DNA of 64,000 nt from Duganella sp. OV510 (GTDB lineage: Bacteria > Pseudomonadota > Gammaproteobacteria > Burkholderiales > Burkholderiaceae_D), in the NCBI RefSeq assembly GCF_900100205.1, contig NZ_FNEQ01000001.1, positions 124,001-188,000 of the forward strand, given 5' to 3'. Within the stretch, counting starts at the first letter, position 1, and every line of letters begins with the position of its first letter. Under the pieces are notes generated by a model that was not told the origin of the DNA, did no database searches, and saw only the letters and a program-made list of their open reading frames with translations. A program made the translations under genes and the position numbers. Shown piece after piece: positions 45,080 to 52,930 of this stretch.

Positions 45080-46039
45080 TCATGCGGTCTGCGGCTGGAA
45101 CTTCTTGCGGTACGCCGCTGGTAGCAGCCCGACGCGCTGCTGAAACAGCCGGCGGAATGAATTGCTGTCTTCGTAACCGACCTTGAAGGTAATGCTGTCA
45201 AGGTTCATGCGCGTCGATTCCAGCAGATGCTTGGCTTTCTCCAGCCGCAGTGTTTGCAGGTAGGCCAGCGGCGTATAGCCAGTGGCGTCCTTGAAACGCC
45301 GGATGAAGTTGCGCACGCCGAAGCCAAAGCGTGGCGCCAGTTCGTCCATGCACAGCGGCTTGTCGTAATTTTCCTCCAGCCAGTTCTGCACGCGCAGAAT
45401 GTCGGCGTCGCCGTGACTCTTGGGCATGGACCACAGCACATACACGGATTGTTCGCTGCGCGCGTTATCGATCAGCAGATAGCGGCTGCATTTCTGCGCG
45501 AGTTCCAGCGAGCCATAGCGGCGGATCAGATGCAGCAGCAGATCCATCGCCGCACTGGCGCCGCCGCTGCTCATCAGGCGATTGTCTTCGCACAGGTTCT
45601 GGCGCTCGTCCATGCGTACATCGGGATAACGTTTGCGGAACAGTTCTGCAAACGCCCAGTGCGTGGTGGCGCGCCCTCCCGACAACAAGCCATTCTCCGC
45701 CAGCAGGAAGGTAGCAGTGCACATTGTTGCCAGCACCGCGCCTTGCGCATGCTGCTTGCGCAGCCAATCACCGTAGCGGGCAAAGCCTGGCAAGGCTTCG
45801 CGCAGCGTAAACAGGAATCCAGGTATCAGCACCAGGTCGGTACGTACGATATCATCCAGCGCGGCCTCCGGTTGCAGCATCTGACCGCGCAGCGTCGTCA
45901 CCGGCTTGCCGTCCAGCGAGGCAGTGACAATCTCGAACACCGGCTGCGTGGAAAACAGGTTGGCGGCCGTGAGTATCTCCAGCGCGGTGGTGGCGCTGGC
46001 AGCGGAGCACTGGTCGGCAAACAGTAAAGTGATGTGCAT
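45080..46039 (-). CDS. GlxA-family AraC-type regulator (DJ-1/PfpI sensor)
   Basis: A 319-residue regulator. The N-terminal DJ-1/PfpI-like domain (about 1-180) has the nucleophile-elbow segment LATMCTATFLLAE. The C-terminal AraC-type double HTH covers about 215-315 (MDELAPRFGFGVRNFIRRFKDATG). GlxA-type proteins control carnitine, choline, glycine betaine or other amine catabolism in Pseudomonads; the target here is unknown. It is divergent from a thioesterase gene and convergent with the APC permease. Confidence 0.92.
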   Translation of the reverse strand: MHITLLFADQCSAASATTALEILTAANLFSTQPVFEIVTASLDGKPVTTLRGQMLQPEAALDDIVRTDLVLIPGFLFTLREALPGFARYGDWLRKQHAQGAVLATMCTATFLLAENGLLSGGRATTHWAFAELFRKRYPDVRMDERQNLCEDNRLMSSGGASAAMDLLLHLIRRYGSLELAQKCSRYLLIDNARSEQSVYVLWSMPKSHGDADILRVQNWLEENYDKPLCMDELAPRFGFGVRNFIRRFKDATGYTPLAYLQTLRLEKAKHLLESTRMNLDSITFKVGYEDSNSFRRLFQQRVGLLPAAYRKKFQPQTA

Positions 46040-46145
46040 GGCGGATTTCGCATGGAAAAAGTCATTTGTGCACCTACCTTAACAGAAACCCATCACCTAT
46101 AGTGGTGGCGGTCCTCTATCCTCTACTCACCTTTACCTGGACACG

Positions 46146-46688
46146 ATGAATCTCTGGTTCCGACTGATCTGGATGCTGCTCAAGCGTCCATGGCGCAAGG
46201 CCGCCGACCCATTTTCCACCACGGTGGTCCGCATGCGCGTGTGGCCGCTGGACCTCGACCTGAACCGCCACGTCACCAACGGCCGCTACTTCACGCTGGC
46301 CGACATTGGCCGCATGGACTACGTGCTGAAGACCGGCGCTTTCCGCACCGCCTTGCGCCACAAGGCCGTGCCCATCGTCGGCGACGCCTGGGGCAAGTTC
46401 CGCCGCGAGCTGAAACTGTTTGAAACGTTTGAAATCCACACCCGCATGCTGGGCTGGGATGAAAAATGGAGCTTCCTCGAACACCGCTTCGTCAAGGACG
46501 GCCGCGTGGCCGGTGTGGTGGTAATGCGCGGCGTGTTCCGTTCGCCCAAAGGCACCGTGCCGCCAGCCGATATCGTGCGTGACCTCGGGATGCCGGAGCA
46601 GTCGCCGGCGATGCCGCAGTGGCTGACTTCCTGGTCGGAGAGCTGCGACGGCATGAGCGCGCAACTGCGTGAGGAAGAAGCTAGATAA
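46146..46688 (+). CDS. Thioesterase-family hot-dog protein
   Basis: A 180-residue single hot-dog protein of the 4HBT/acyl-thioesterase type (THEM6-like). The motif DLDLNRHVTNGRYFTLADIG (about 37-56) corresponds to the substrate-binding D-x-N-xH-x-N segment of the family. A hydrophobic or amphipathic head (MNLWFRLIWMLLKRPW) may associate with membranes. It is probably an acyl-CoA or acyl-ACP hydrolase, specificity unknown. Its last 8 nt overlap the convergent pentapeptide gene. Confidence 0.85.
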   Translation: MNLWFRLIWMLLKRPWRKAADPFSTTVVRMRVWPLDLDLNRHVTNGRYFTLADIGRMDYVLKTGAFRTALRHKAVPIVGDAWGKFRRELKLFETFEIHTRMLGWDEKWSFLEHRFVKDGRVAGVVVMRGVFRSPKGTVPPADIVRDLGMPEQSPAMPQWLTSWSESCDGMSAQLREEEAR

Positions 46689-47367
46689 CGATCAGATCCA
46701 GCTCGCGCAGGAAGCTGGCCGCCTGCGCGTGCGAAATGATGGCTCCCTTGAACAGGCCCGCTTCTGTCAGCTTCACGCCTTCAATATTCGCCGAACGCAG
46801 ATCCGCGCCCTGCAACTTGGCCAGCTTCAGCACCGCGTTACGCAGGCTGCCGCCCTCAAACACCGCATCGCGGAAGTCGCAGCCGGATAGATAGGCCTCG
46901 GAAAAATCCAGCTCCTTCAGCACCGCCTTGCGGAATGAGAAGCCGCGCATGTCAGCGCCGACCAGCAGGCACTCTTCGAAATGAATGCCCAGGTGCGCCA
47001 CTTCCTCGAACGACGCGCCAGTCAGCTTGCAGCCATGGAAAGCGGCCGACGCCAGTTTGGCACGGCGCCACTTGGCGTTGTTCAGGTCACAGCCATCGAA
47101 ACGCGCATCCACCGCATCGACCGATTCCAGGTCGGCGCCGCCAGCACGGCAACGCAGCCAATGCGAGCGCGCCAGCTTGCAGGCAAACAGCGTGGCGCCG
47201 GCAAAGGTGCAGCGCTCAAACACCACGCCCTGCAGATCAAGGCGGGACAGGTCCTCATCGTCAAAGGCGCAGCTATCGAAACGAAGCACGCCTTGCGCCA
47301 GATGCTCTTCCAGTTCGGCGCGCGACAGCGCCACGCCGGAAACGGCGTTGGTATTCACATCACTCAT
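46681..47367 (-). CDS. Pentapeptide-repeat protein
   Basis: A 228-residue protein in which residues about 30-205 follow the A(D/N)Lxx pentapeptide pattern (DLSRLDLQGVVFERCTF, ADLESVDAVDARFDGCDL, GADLRSANIEGVKL), predicting a right-handed quadrilateral beta helix. The C-terminal segment GAIISHAQAASFLRELDL resembles the closing helix of Qnr/MfpA-type proteins, but no function can be claimed. The ATG at 47367 overlaps the stop of the upstream NTF2-like gene by 1 nt (TGATG), which settles the start against in-frame ATGs further upstream. Confidence 0.85.
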   Translation of the reverse strand: MSDVNTNAVSGVALSRAELEEHLAQGVLRFDSCAFDDEDLSRLDLQGVVFERCTFAGATLFACKLARSHWLRCRAGGADLESVDAVDARFDGCDLNNAKWRRAKLASAAFHGCKLTGASFEEVAHLGIHFEECLLVGADMRGFSFRKAVLKELDFSEAYLSGCDFRDAVFEGGSLRNAVLKLAKLQGADLRSANIEGVKLTEAGLFKGAIISHAQAASFLRELDLIVI

Positions 47368-47801
47368 CACTTCAGATTCATTGTTTGTACAGACAGCAGC
47401 TTGCATTGCCCCGCCACGTTCACGTAGGTGCGCATGAACTGATAGCGATTGGCACGGAAGGTGACGCCATCCGGATTCCACTGCTCGGTCGTGCTGACGC
47501 CACGCACCACCGAAGTATCACCCTGGTGATGAACATGCACATCGCTGGTACTACGGGCTTTGTACACGACAGGTTTGGCCAGCCGCGCCAGCAGGATATC
47601 GCGCGTCTCAACCTGCGTGCCCAAGGTATGTACCCACACATACTCATCGGCCAGCAGCGAGCGCAGGAAAGGCACATCGCCAACGCGCAGCCCCTCTTCA
47701 TACTGCGAATCGAGCTTGACCAGCGCCTCGGCCGGCAAACAAGGCGCAGCGGATGCCAGCACTGGCAGCGCGCCAGACAGGGAGAGCAGAAGTTTTTTCA
47801 T
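47367..47801 (-). CDS. Exported NTF2/SnoaL-like protein (DUF4440 type)
   Basis: A 144-residue protein with a signal peptide (1-18) and an NTF2-like cone fold signature: helix with LVKLDSQYEEGLRVGDVPFL, then LLADEYVWVHTLG, ending in strands TYVNVAGQCKLLSVQTM. DUF4440-type proteins are small ligand-binding or enzyme-like domains of varied role. It is translationally coupled to the pentapeptide gene downstream and divergent from a flavin reductase. Confidence 0.8.
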   Translation of the reverse strand: MKKLLLSLSGALPVLASAAPCLPAEALVKLDSQYEEGLRVGDVPFLRSLLADEYVWVHTLGTQVETRDILLARLAKPVVYKARSTSDVHVHHQGDTSVVRGVSTTEQWNPDGVTFRANRYQFMRTYVNVAGQCKLLSVQTMNLK

Positions 47802-47876
47802 CGTGTCGACCAGTATAACCGCTCCACCGTGCCTTATCCCACAGACTTTTTGAAGAAATCCTCATAATGTCTGGCC

Positions 47877-48437
47877 ATGATGAAAAAATACCGCAAGCAG
47901 GATTTTGACGTGGCCAACGTCCGCCGCCTGCTGGAGCCTGGGCCGGTGGTGCTCGTCAGCTCCGCATGGCAGGACAAAAACAATATCATGACGATGGGCT
48001 GGCACATGATGATCGGTTTCACGCCGGCGCTGTTCGGCTGCTACATTGACAAGAGCAATCACAGTTACGATATGGTGGTGAACAGCGGAGAATGCGTGAT
48101 CAACTTGCCAACCGCAGATTTGCTGGAGCAAGTGATCGGCATCGGCAATTGCAGCGGCGCTGACACGAATAAATTCAGCCACTTCGGCCTGACCGCCGTG
48201 GCGGGCAAAGACGTGGCCGTGCCGATGATCGCAGAATGCTATGCCAGCTTCGAATGCCGCCTGGCGGACGCCCACCCGAATCCCAATCATCCTCTGTTTG
48301 TGTGGGAGATTGTACGGGCGCATGTCGCGACGACGCCGAAGCTGCCGAAAACGCTGCACTACCGGGGCGATGGCGAATTCATGGTGTCCGGCCGCGAGAT
48401 CGCCACGCTGGAACGCTATCCCAACCAGCGCCGCTGA
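47877..48437 (+). CDS. Flavin reductase-like FMN-binding protein
   Basis: A 186-residue member of the flavin-reductase-like split-barrel family. The conserved opening VVLVSSAWQDKNNIMTMGWHMM and the segment GECVINLPTADLLEQVIGIG are typical of FMN-binding flavoredoxin/flavin reductase proteins. It likely binds FMN and passes electrons to an unidentified partner. Two adjacent ATGs serve as start. The next gene begins 27 nt downstream with its own AGGAGAGG site. Confidence 0.88.
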   Translation: MMKKYRKQDFDVANVRRLLEPGPVVLVSSAWQDKNNIMTMGWHMMIGFTPALFGCYIDKSNHSYDMVVNSGECVINLPTADLLEQVIGIGNCSGADTNKFSHFGLTAVAGKDVAVPMIAECYASFECRLADAHPNPNHPLFVWEIVRAHVATTPKLPKTLHYRGDGEFMVSGREIATLERYPNQRR

Positions 48438-48464
48438 TGCCGCGCCAGCGGTACAGGAGAGGCG

Positions 48465-49751
48465 ATGAACACTAACCAATGGTTCCTGCTGGTCGGCCTG
48501 CTGATGCTGGCGCGCGGTCTGGCGGCGACGACGATATCGCGCTCGCCATTCACGTCGGCGATTGTCTATCTTGCTGTCGGCCTGGTGCTCGGCCCGAGTG
48601 GCCTTAACTTCTTCAACTTCGATCCTGCGAAGGAATCAGGCTTGCTGGAGATGCTGGCCGAGATTGCGCTGCTGATTTCGCTGTTCTCCGCCGGGATCAA
48701 GATGCCGGTGCCATTCACGCTGTCGCGCTGGAATGCACCGCTACGCCTGGCGTGGCTGTCGATGGCACTGACGGTAGGCTTGATCGCCCTGTTCTGCTGG
48801 TACGTGCTGCACCTGCCCATCGGCGCCGCCGTGCTGCTGGGTGGCATACTGGCACCCACCGATCCGGTGCTGGCCACGGACGTGCAAGTGCGTCATTCCG
48901 GCGACAAGGACGAACTGCGCTTCAACCTCACCTGCGAAGCGGGCATGAACGACGGCAGCGCCTTCCCTTTCGTGCTTCTGGGCCTGGGCATGCTGCACAT
49001 GGGCGAGGCTGGCGAGCACCACTGGCGCTGGCTGCTGGTGGACGTCATCTGGGCGACCGGCGCTGCAGTGGTGGTCGGCATTGTCGCCGGCGCAGGCCTG
49101 GCGCGGCTGGGCTGGCGCCTGCGGGTGCTGGAGCCACGCCACGAAATTATGGATGACCTGGTGGGACTGGGGCTGATCGCCATTGTCTTCAGCATCACCA
49201 GCCTGATGAAGGCATCAGGCTTCCTCGCTGTGTTCTTCGCCGCAGTGGCGCTGCGCCAGACGGAGTTGAAACTGGCCGGCGCGCCCAAGGACGGCCAGGG
49301 TCTGCGCGAGCCGGAACTGGCCAAATCCGAAGTTGCGCAAGCCAGCGACAGCAAGGAAGCACCGCTGGTCGTCAGCAACGAAGCGCTGGTCTTCAAGGAA
49401 CATCTGGAGAGGCTGTCCGAACTGACGCTGGTGCTGCTGTTGGGCGGGATGATCTCGCTGCGCGAGCTGCCCTACGAAACCATCGGCGTAGCGGCCTTCC
49501 TGTTCTTGGTGGCGCGTCCCTTGGCGGTATACGTGGGGCTGATCGGCAGCGGCACCAATAAGCGCATGCGCGCCTTGATCGGCTGGTTCGGCGTGCGCGG
49601 CATTGGCTCGATCTTCTACCTCGTGTATGCCATTGAAGCCGGCCTGCCGCCCAACCTTGCCAAGCAACTGACCGGCATTGCGCTGGGCGTCATCATGCTC
49701 TCGATACTGGTACACGGCTTCAGCGTTAAGCCGCTGATCGATACTAAATGA
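48465..49751 (+). CDS. CPA1-type cation:proton antiporter
   Basis: A 428-residue, 12-13-helix antiporter of the NhaP/CPA1 group. The membrane core motif is seen as GGILAPTDPVLATDVQV (about 125-141), then LTCEAGMNDGSAFPF with the ion-binding Asn-Asp pair. A cytoplasmic loop of about 35 charged residues (270-305) interrupts the C-terminal half. It exchanges Na+ or K+ for protons across the inner membrane. The start has AGGAGAGG upstream. Its last 8 nt overlap the convergent tartrate dehydrogenase gene. Confidence 0.92.
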   Translation: MNTNQWFLLVGLLMLARGLAATTISRSPFTSAIVYLAVGLVLGPSGLNFFNFDPAKESGLLEMLAEIALLISLFSAGIKMPVPFTLSRWNAPLRLAWLSMALTVGLIALFCWYVLHLPIGAAVLLGGILAPTDPVLATDVQVRHSGDKDELRFNLTCEAGMNDGSAFPFVLLGLGMLHMGEAGEHHWRWLLVDVIWATGAAVVVGIVAGAGLARLGWRLRVLEPRHEIMDDLVGLGLIAIVFSITSLMKASGFLAVFFAAVALRQTELKLAGAPKDGQGLREPELAKSEVAQASDSKEAPLVVSNEALVFKEHLERLSELTLVLLLGGMISLRELPYETIGVAAFLFLVARPLAVYVGLIGSGTNKRMRALIGWFGVRGIGSIFYLVYAIEAGLPPNLAKQLTGIALGVIMLSILVHGFSVKPLIDTK

Positions 49752-50805
49752 GCCCAGCAATCGCCGCGCCGACATCGCTGGTGCTGGCTGTGCCGCCCAT
49801 GTCCGGCGTGCGCGGGCCGTCGACCAGGCAGCGTTCCACCGCAGCCACCATCGCGTCGTGCGCATCGGTATGGCCAAGGAAATCCAGCATCATCGCCCCG
49901 CACCAGATCATTGCAATCGGATTGGCGATGTTCTGACCATAGATATCCGGCGCAGAGCCGTGCACCGGCTCGAACAGCGATGGGAAGCTCCGCTCCGGAT
50001 TCAGGTTGGCCGAAGGCGCGATACCGATCGTGCCAGCGCAAGCCGGCCCCAGGTCCGACAGGATGTCACCGAACAGATTGGATGCGACCACCACGTCAAA
50101 GCGCTCCGGCGACAAGACAAAGCGCGCAGCCAGGATATCGATGTGATACTTGTCATGCCTGATTTCTGGATAGCCCTGGCCCATGGCGTCAACCCGCTCG
50201 TCCCAATACGGCATGCTGATCGAAATGCCGTTGGACTTGGTGGCCGATGTCAGGTGCCTCTTCGGTCGTTTTTGCGCGAGTTCAAACGCGAACTTCAGCA
50301 CGCGATCCACACCAGTGCGGGTGAAGATGGCTTCCTGCAGCACGAACTCGCGCTCAGTGCCTTCGAACATGCGGCCGCCAACGCTGGAATACTCGCCCTC
50401 CGTATTTTCGCGGACGATGTACATATCGATATCGCCTGGCTTCTTGTTCGCCAGCGGACAAGGCACGCCGGGCAGCAGACGCACCGGACGCAGATTGATG
50501 TACTGGTCGAACTGGCGGCGGAACTTCAGCAGCGAGCCCCACAGCGATACATGATCCGGCACGGTTTCCGGCCAGCCGACAGCACCGAAGAACAGTGCAT
50601 CGAAGCCCTTCAGTTGCTCCATCCAGTCTTCCGGCATCATCTTGCCGTGCCTGAGATAGTACTCGCAACTCGGCCATTCAAAGGTCGTCCACTCGACGCT
50701 GAAATTGAAACGGCGCGCCGCCGCTTCCACCGCGCGCATCCCCTCCGGCATGACTTCCTTGCCGATGCCGTCACCTGCCAGCACCGCAATCTTATGTACT
50801 TTCAT
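49744..50805 (-). CDS. Tartrate dehydrogenase/decarboxylase family protein
   Basis: A 353-residue NAD-dependent beta-decarboxylating dehydrogenase (isocitrate/isopropylmalate family). The opening KIAVLAGDGIGKEVMPEG, the YIVRENTEGEYSSVGG loop and the metal-site ASNLFGDILSDLG are clear. The loop and the TSATKSNGISISMPYWDERV segment match tartrate dehydrogenases (TtuC), which also act on D-malate. The product would be oxaloglycolate or D-glycerate. The ATG at 50805 follows AGGGAG. It is divergent from a LysR regulator. Confidence 0.93.
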   Translation of the reverse strand: MKVHKIAVLAGDGIGKEVMPEGMRAVEAAARRFNFSVEWTTFEWPSCEYYLRHGKMMPEDWMEQLKGFDALFFGAVGWPETVPDHVSLWGSLLKFRRQFDQYINLRPVRLLPGVPCPLANKKPGDIDMYIVRENTEGEYSSVGGRMFEGTEREFVLQEAIFTRTGVDRVLKFAFELAQKRPKRHLTSATKSNGISISMPYWDERVDAMGQGYPEIRHDKYHIDILAARFVLSPERFDVVVASNLFGDILSDLGPACAGTIGIAPSANLNPERSFPSLFEPVHGSAPDIYGQNIANPIAMIWCGAMMLDFLGHTDAHDAMVAAVERCLVDGPRTPDMGGTASTSDVGAAIAGLI

Positions 50806-50862
50806 GACTGCTCCCTTGATGGAAAGCCACAGCATAAACCGATCCGCGTCGTTTATAATAAG

Positions 50863-50878
50863 TCCAAATGTAATTGGA
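50863..50878. promoter_or_regulatory. LysR-type dyad between tartrate dehydrogenase and its regulator
   Basis: TCCAA and TTGGA form a perfect 5-bp inverted repeat separated by 6 nt in the 86-bp divergent promoter. It lies 14 nt before the LysR GTG start and 58 nt before the dehydrogenase start, where a LysR autoregulatory site is expected. Confidence 0.5.
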
Positions 50879-50891
50879 TAGAACACGAATC

Positions 50892-51788
50892 GTGGATAAA
50901 CGCATTGATAACGAAGACCTGCGCGTTTTCGCCACGGCAGCGCGCAAAGCCAGCTTCGCGGCGGCGGCCGAGGAACTGGGCATGTCGCCGGCCTACGTCA
51001 GCAAGCGTATCGGCATACTGGAACAGATGCTGGGCGTGCGCCTGTTCCATCGCACCACACGGCGCGTGATCGTCAGCGAAGATGGTGAAAAAGTCTACGC
51101 CCACGCCATGACCATCCTGGAGAATCTTGATAGCCTGCTGCACGAAGTGGCCGAACGGCGCGACGTGCCGCGTGGCCTGCTGCGCATCAGCAGCAGCTTT
51201 GGTTTCGGGCGGAATGTGGTGGCGCCAGTGGTGGCACGGCTGGTGGCTGCACACCCGACGCTGCAAGTGCGCTTTGAAGTGTTCGACCGTTTGGTCGATA
51301 TCGTCTCCGAAGGCTTCGACCTGGACGTGCGCATCGGCGACGAAATCGCGCCGCAGCTCATCGCCCGCAAGCTGATGGCGAATCATCGCATCCTGTGCGC
51401 CTCCCCGGCCTATCTGCAGCGGCACGGCACGCCGCGCACACTGCAAGATTTGGCAGGCCATAACTGCCTGGCGATCAAGGAACGCGACCTGCCGTTCGGC
51501 GTCTGGTCGCTGCGCGCCGGCGGTGAGGAAGAAACAGTGAAGGTGACTGGATCGCTATCCTCCAATCATGGTGAAATCGCTCTGCAATGGGCGATGGCCG
51601 GCGCAGGCATCGTACTGCGCTCGCACTGGGACGCCAAACCGCACCTGGACAATGGCGAACTTGTGCAGGTACTGCCCCAGTACACCCAGAGCGCCAACGT
51701 CTGGGCGGTTTACCCGCAACGGCTTGCGGGTTCCGCCAAGGTACGCGTCTGCGTCGAGTTCATGGAACAGCAACTGGCTCAGAGATAG
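50892..51788 (+). CDS. LysR-family transcriptional regulator
   Basis: A 298-residue LysR regulator with the N-terminal winged HTH (FAAAAEELGMSPAYVSKRIGILEQMLG) and a C-terminal substrate-binding domain. It is divergent from tartrate dehydrogenase, the arrangement of TtuA-like activators. A GTG at 50892 is chosen because it begins the usual short MDKRIDNEDLRVF head; a TTG 18 nt upstream lies inside the dyad. The last 10 nt overlap the convergent acyltransferase gene. Confidence 0.92.
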   Translation: MDKRIDNEDLRVFATAARKASFAAAAEELGMSPAYVSKRIGILEQMLGVRLFHRTTRRVIVSEDGEKVYAHAMTILENLDSLLHEVAERRDVPRGLLRISSSFGFGRNVVAPVVARLVAAHPTLQVRFEVFDRLVDIVSEGFDLDVRIGDEIAPQLIARKLMANHRILCASPAYLQRHGTPRTLQDLAGHNCLAIKERDLPFGVWSLRAGGEEETVKVTGSLSSNHGEIALQWAMAGAGIVLRSHWDAKPHLDNGELVQVLPQYTQSANVWAVYPQRLAGSAKVRVCVEFMEQQLAQR

Positions 51789-52930
51789 CGCACCCAGGCC
51801 ATCTTCGTGCGGCGCTTGAAATGACCGAAGGCGCGGCACGGCCAGTACAGCAGCGGAATCAGCACCGCGCTCATTACCCAGACCGGCCAAATACTGTCAA
51901 ACTCATACCGCGTGCCGTAGTTCGCACCGAGCAGGACTATCGCCGCCATCTGCAAGGCCAACAACACGTAAAGATGCAGCAGATAGTAAAACATTGGAGC
52001 ACCGCCAAATACAGCGCTAACGCGCAGGAACCAGTTGTCACGCTGTTCCAGCCAGGCGAGCACCAGCAGACCCACGCCCAGCGTCAACAGCAGGAATGCC
52101 AGCGATGGCGGGTACTTGGTCACATTCAAGAACGACATGACGGAATGCAGCGCATCCACGCCCGGCTCCCAAGGCAAAGTCTCACCATAGATATTCAAGC
52201 CGCGCAGCACCGCCAGCAGGGCCAAGGCACACACGCCGGCACGTAACAACAGCTTGCGGCGCTGCGCCGGCGCGGTTGCCGAAGCGTACCACGGGCCAAT
52301 CGCATAGCCCAGCACGATGACACCAATCCAAGGCAGCAGCGGATAACTGACCTTGACCCTCAGCAGCCCTTCGCTCACCAGGAAGCCGCGATCATGCAGG
52401 ATGGTCCACGGAATATAGCCGGCGTCGCCTGGCTGGAACGCAATGGGCGTCAGCAGATTGTGGCCGAACACAATCACCAGGCCCAATGCAATCAGCACGC
52501 CGCGCGGCAAGCGGTGCAACAGCGACAGTGCAATCATCGACAGGCCGATGGCCCAGATAACCTGCAAATAAATAGTCGGCGGTGATAGCTGGACTGCCCA
52601 GACTGCGGTGATAACGGTGATCTCCAGCAGGATGAGAAACAGGCCGCGCTTGAACAGAAATCCCGTCGGCGAGCGTGGGCCAGACGACGGATGCGCATAC
52701 AGCCACGCAGACAGCCCGGTAAGGAACACAAACACCGGCGCGCAGAAATGGGCCGCCACCCGGCCGAAGAAGAACGCCGGATCAGTCTCCGCCAATTTCA
52801 TGGGATCGCTGACCGGATGGTGCAGGAAGAATGCTTCGCGCACGTGATCCAGCATCATAATCATCATCACCAGTCCGCGCAGGACGTCGATCGACGCCAC
52901 GCGCGCGCCGCGTACACTCACACTGCTCAT
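51779..52930 (-). CDS. DUF1624/HGSNAT-like membrane acyltransferase
   Basis: A 383-residue integral membrane protein with about ten helices. The opening RVASIDVLRGLVMMIMMLDHVRE is the signature of the heparan-alpha-glucosaminide N-acetyltransferase catalytic domain family (DUF1624), which moves acetyl groups across membranes using a His. Its ATG overlaps the stop of the siderophore-receptor gene (ATGA), an unusual pairing. A role in modifying a siderophore, glycan or envelope component is possible but not shown. Confidence 0.85.
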   Translation of the reverse strand: MSSVSVRGARVASIDVLRGLVMMIMMLDHVREAFFLHHPVSDPMKLAETDPAFFFGRVAAHFCAPVFVFLTGLSAWLYAHPSSGPRSPTGFLFKRGLFLILLEITVITAVWAVQLSPPTIYLQVIWAIGLSMIALSLLHRLPRGVLIALGLVIVFGHNLLTPIAFQPGDAGYIPWTILHDRGFLVSEGLLRVKVSYPLLPWIGVIVLGYAIGPWYASATAPAQRRKLLLRAGVCALALLAVLRGLNIYGETLPWEPGVDALHSVMSFLNVTKYPPSLAFLLLTLGVGLLVLAWLEQRDNWFLRVSAVFGGAPMFYYLLHLYVLLALQMAAIVLLGANYGTRYEFDSIWPVWVMSAVLIPLLYWPCRAFGHFKRRTKMAWVRYL

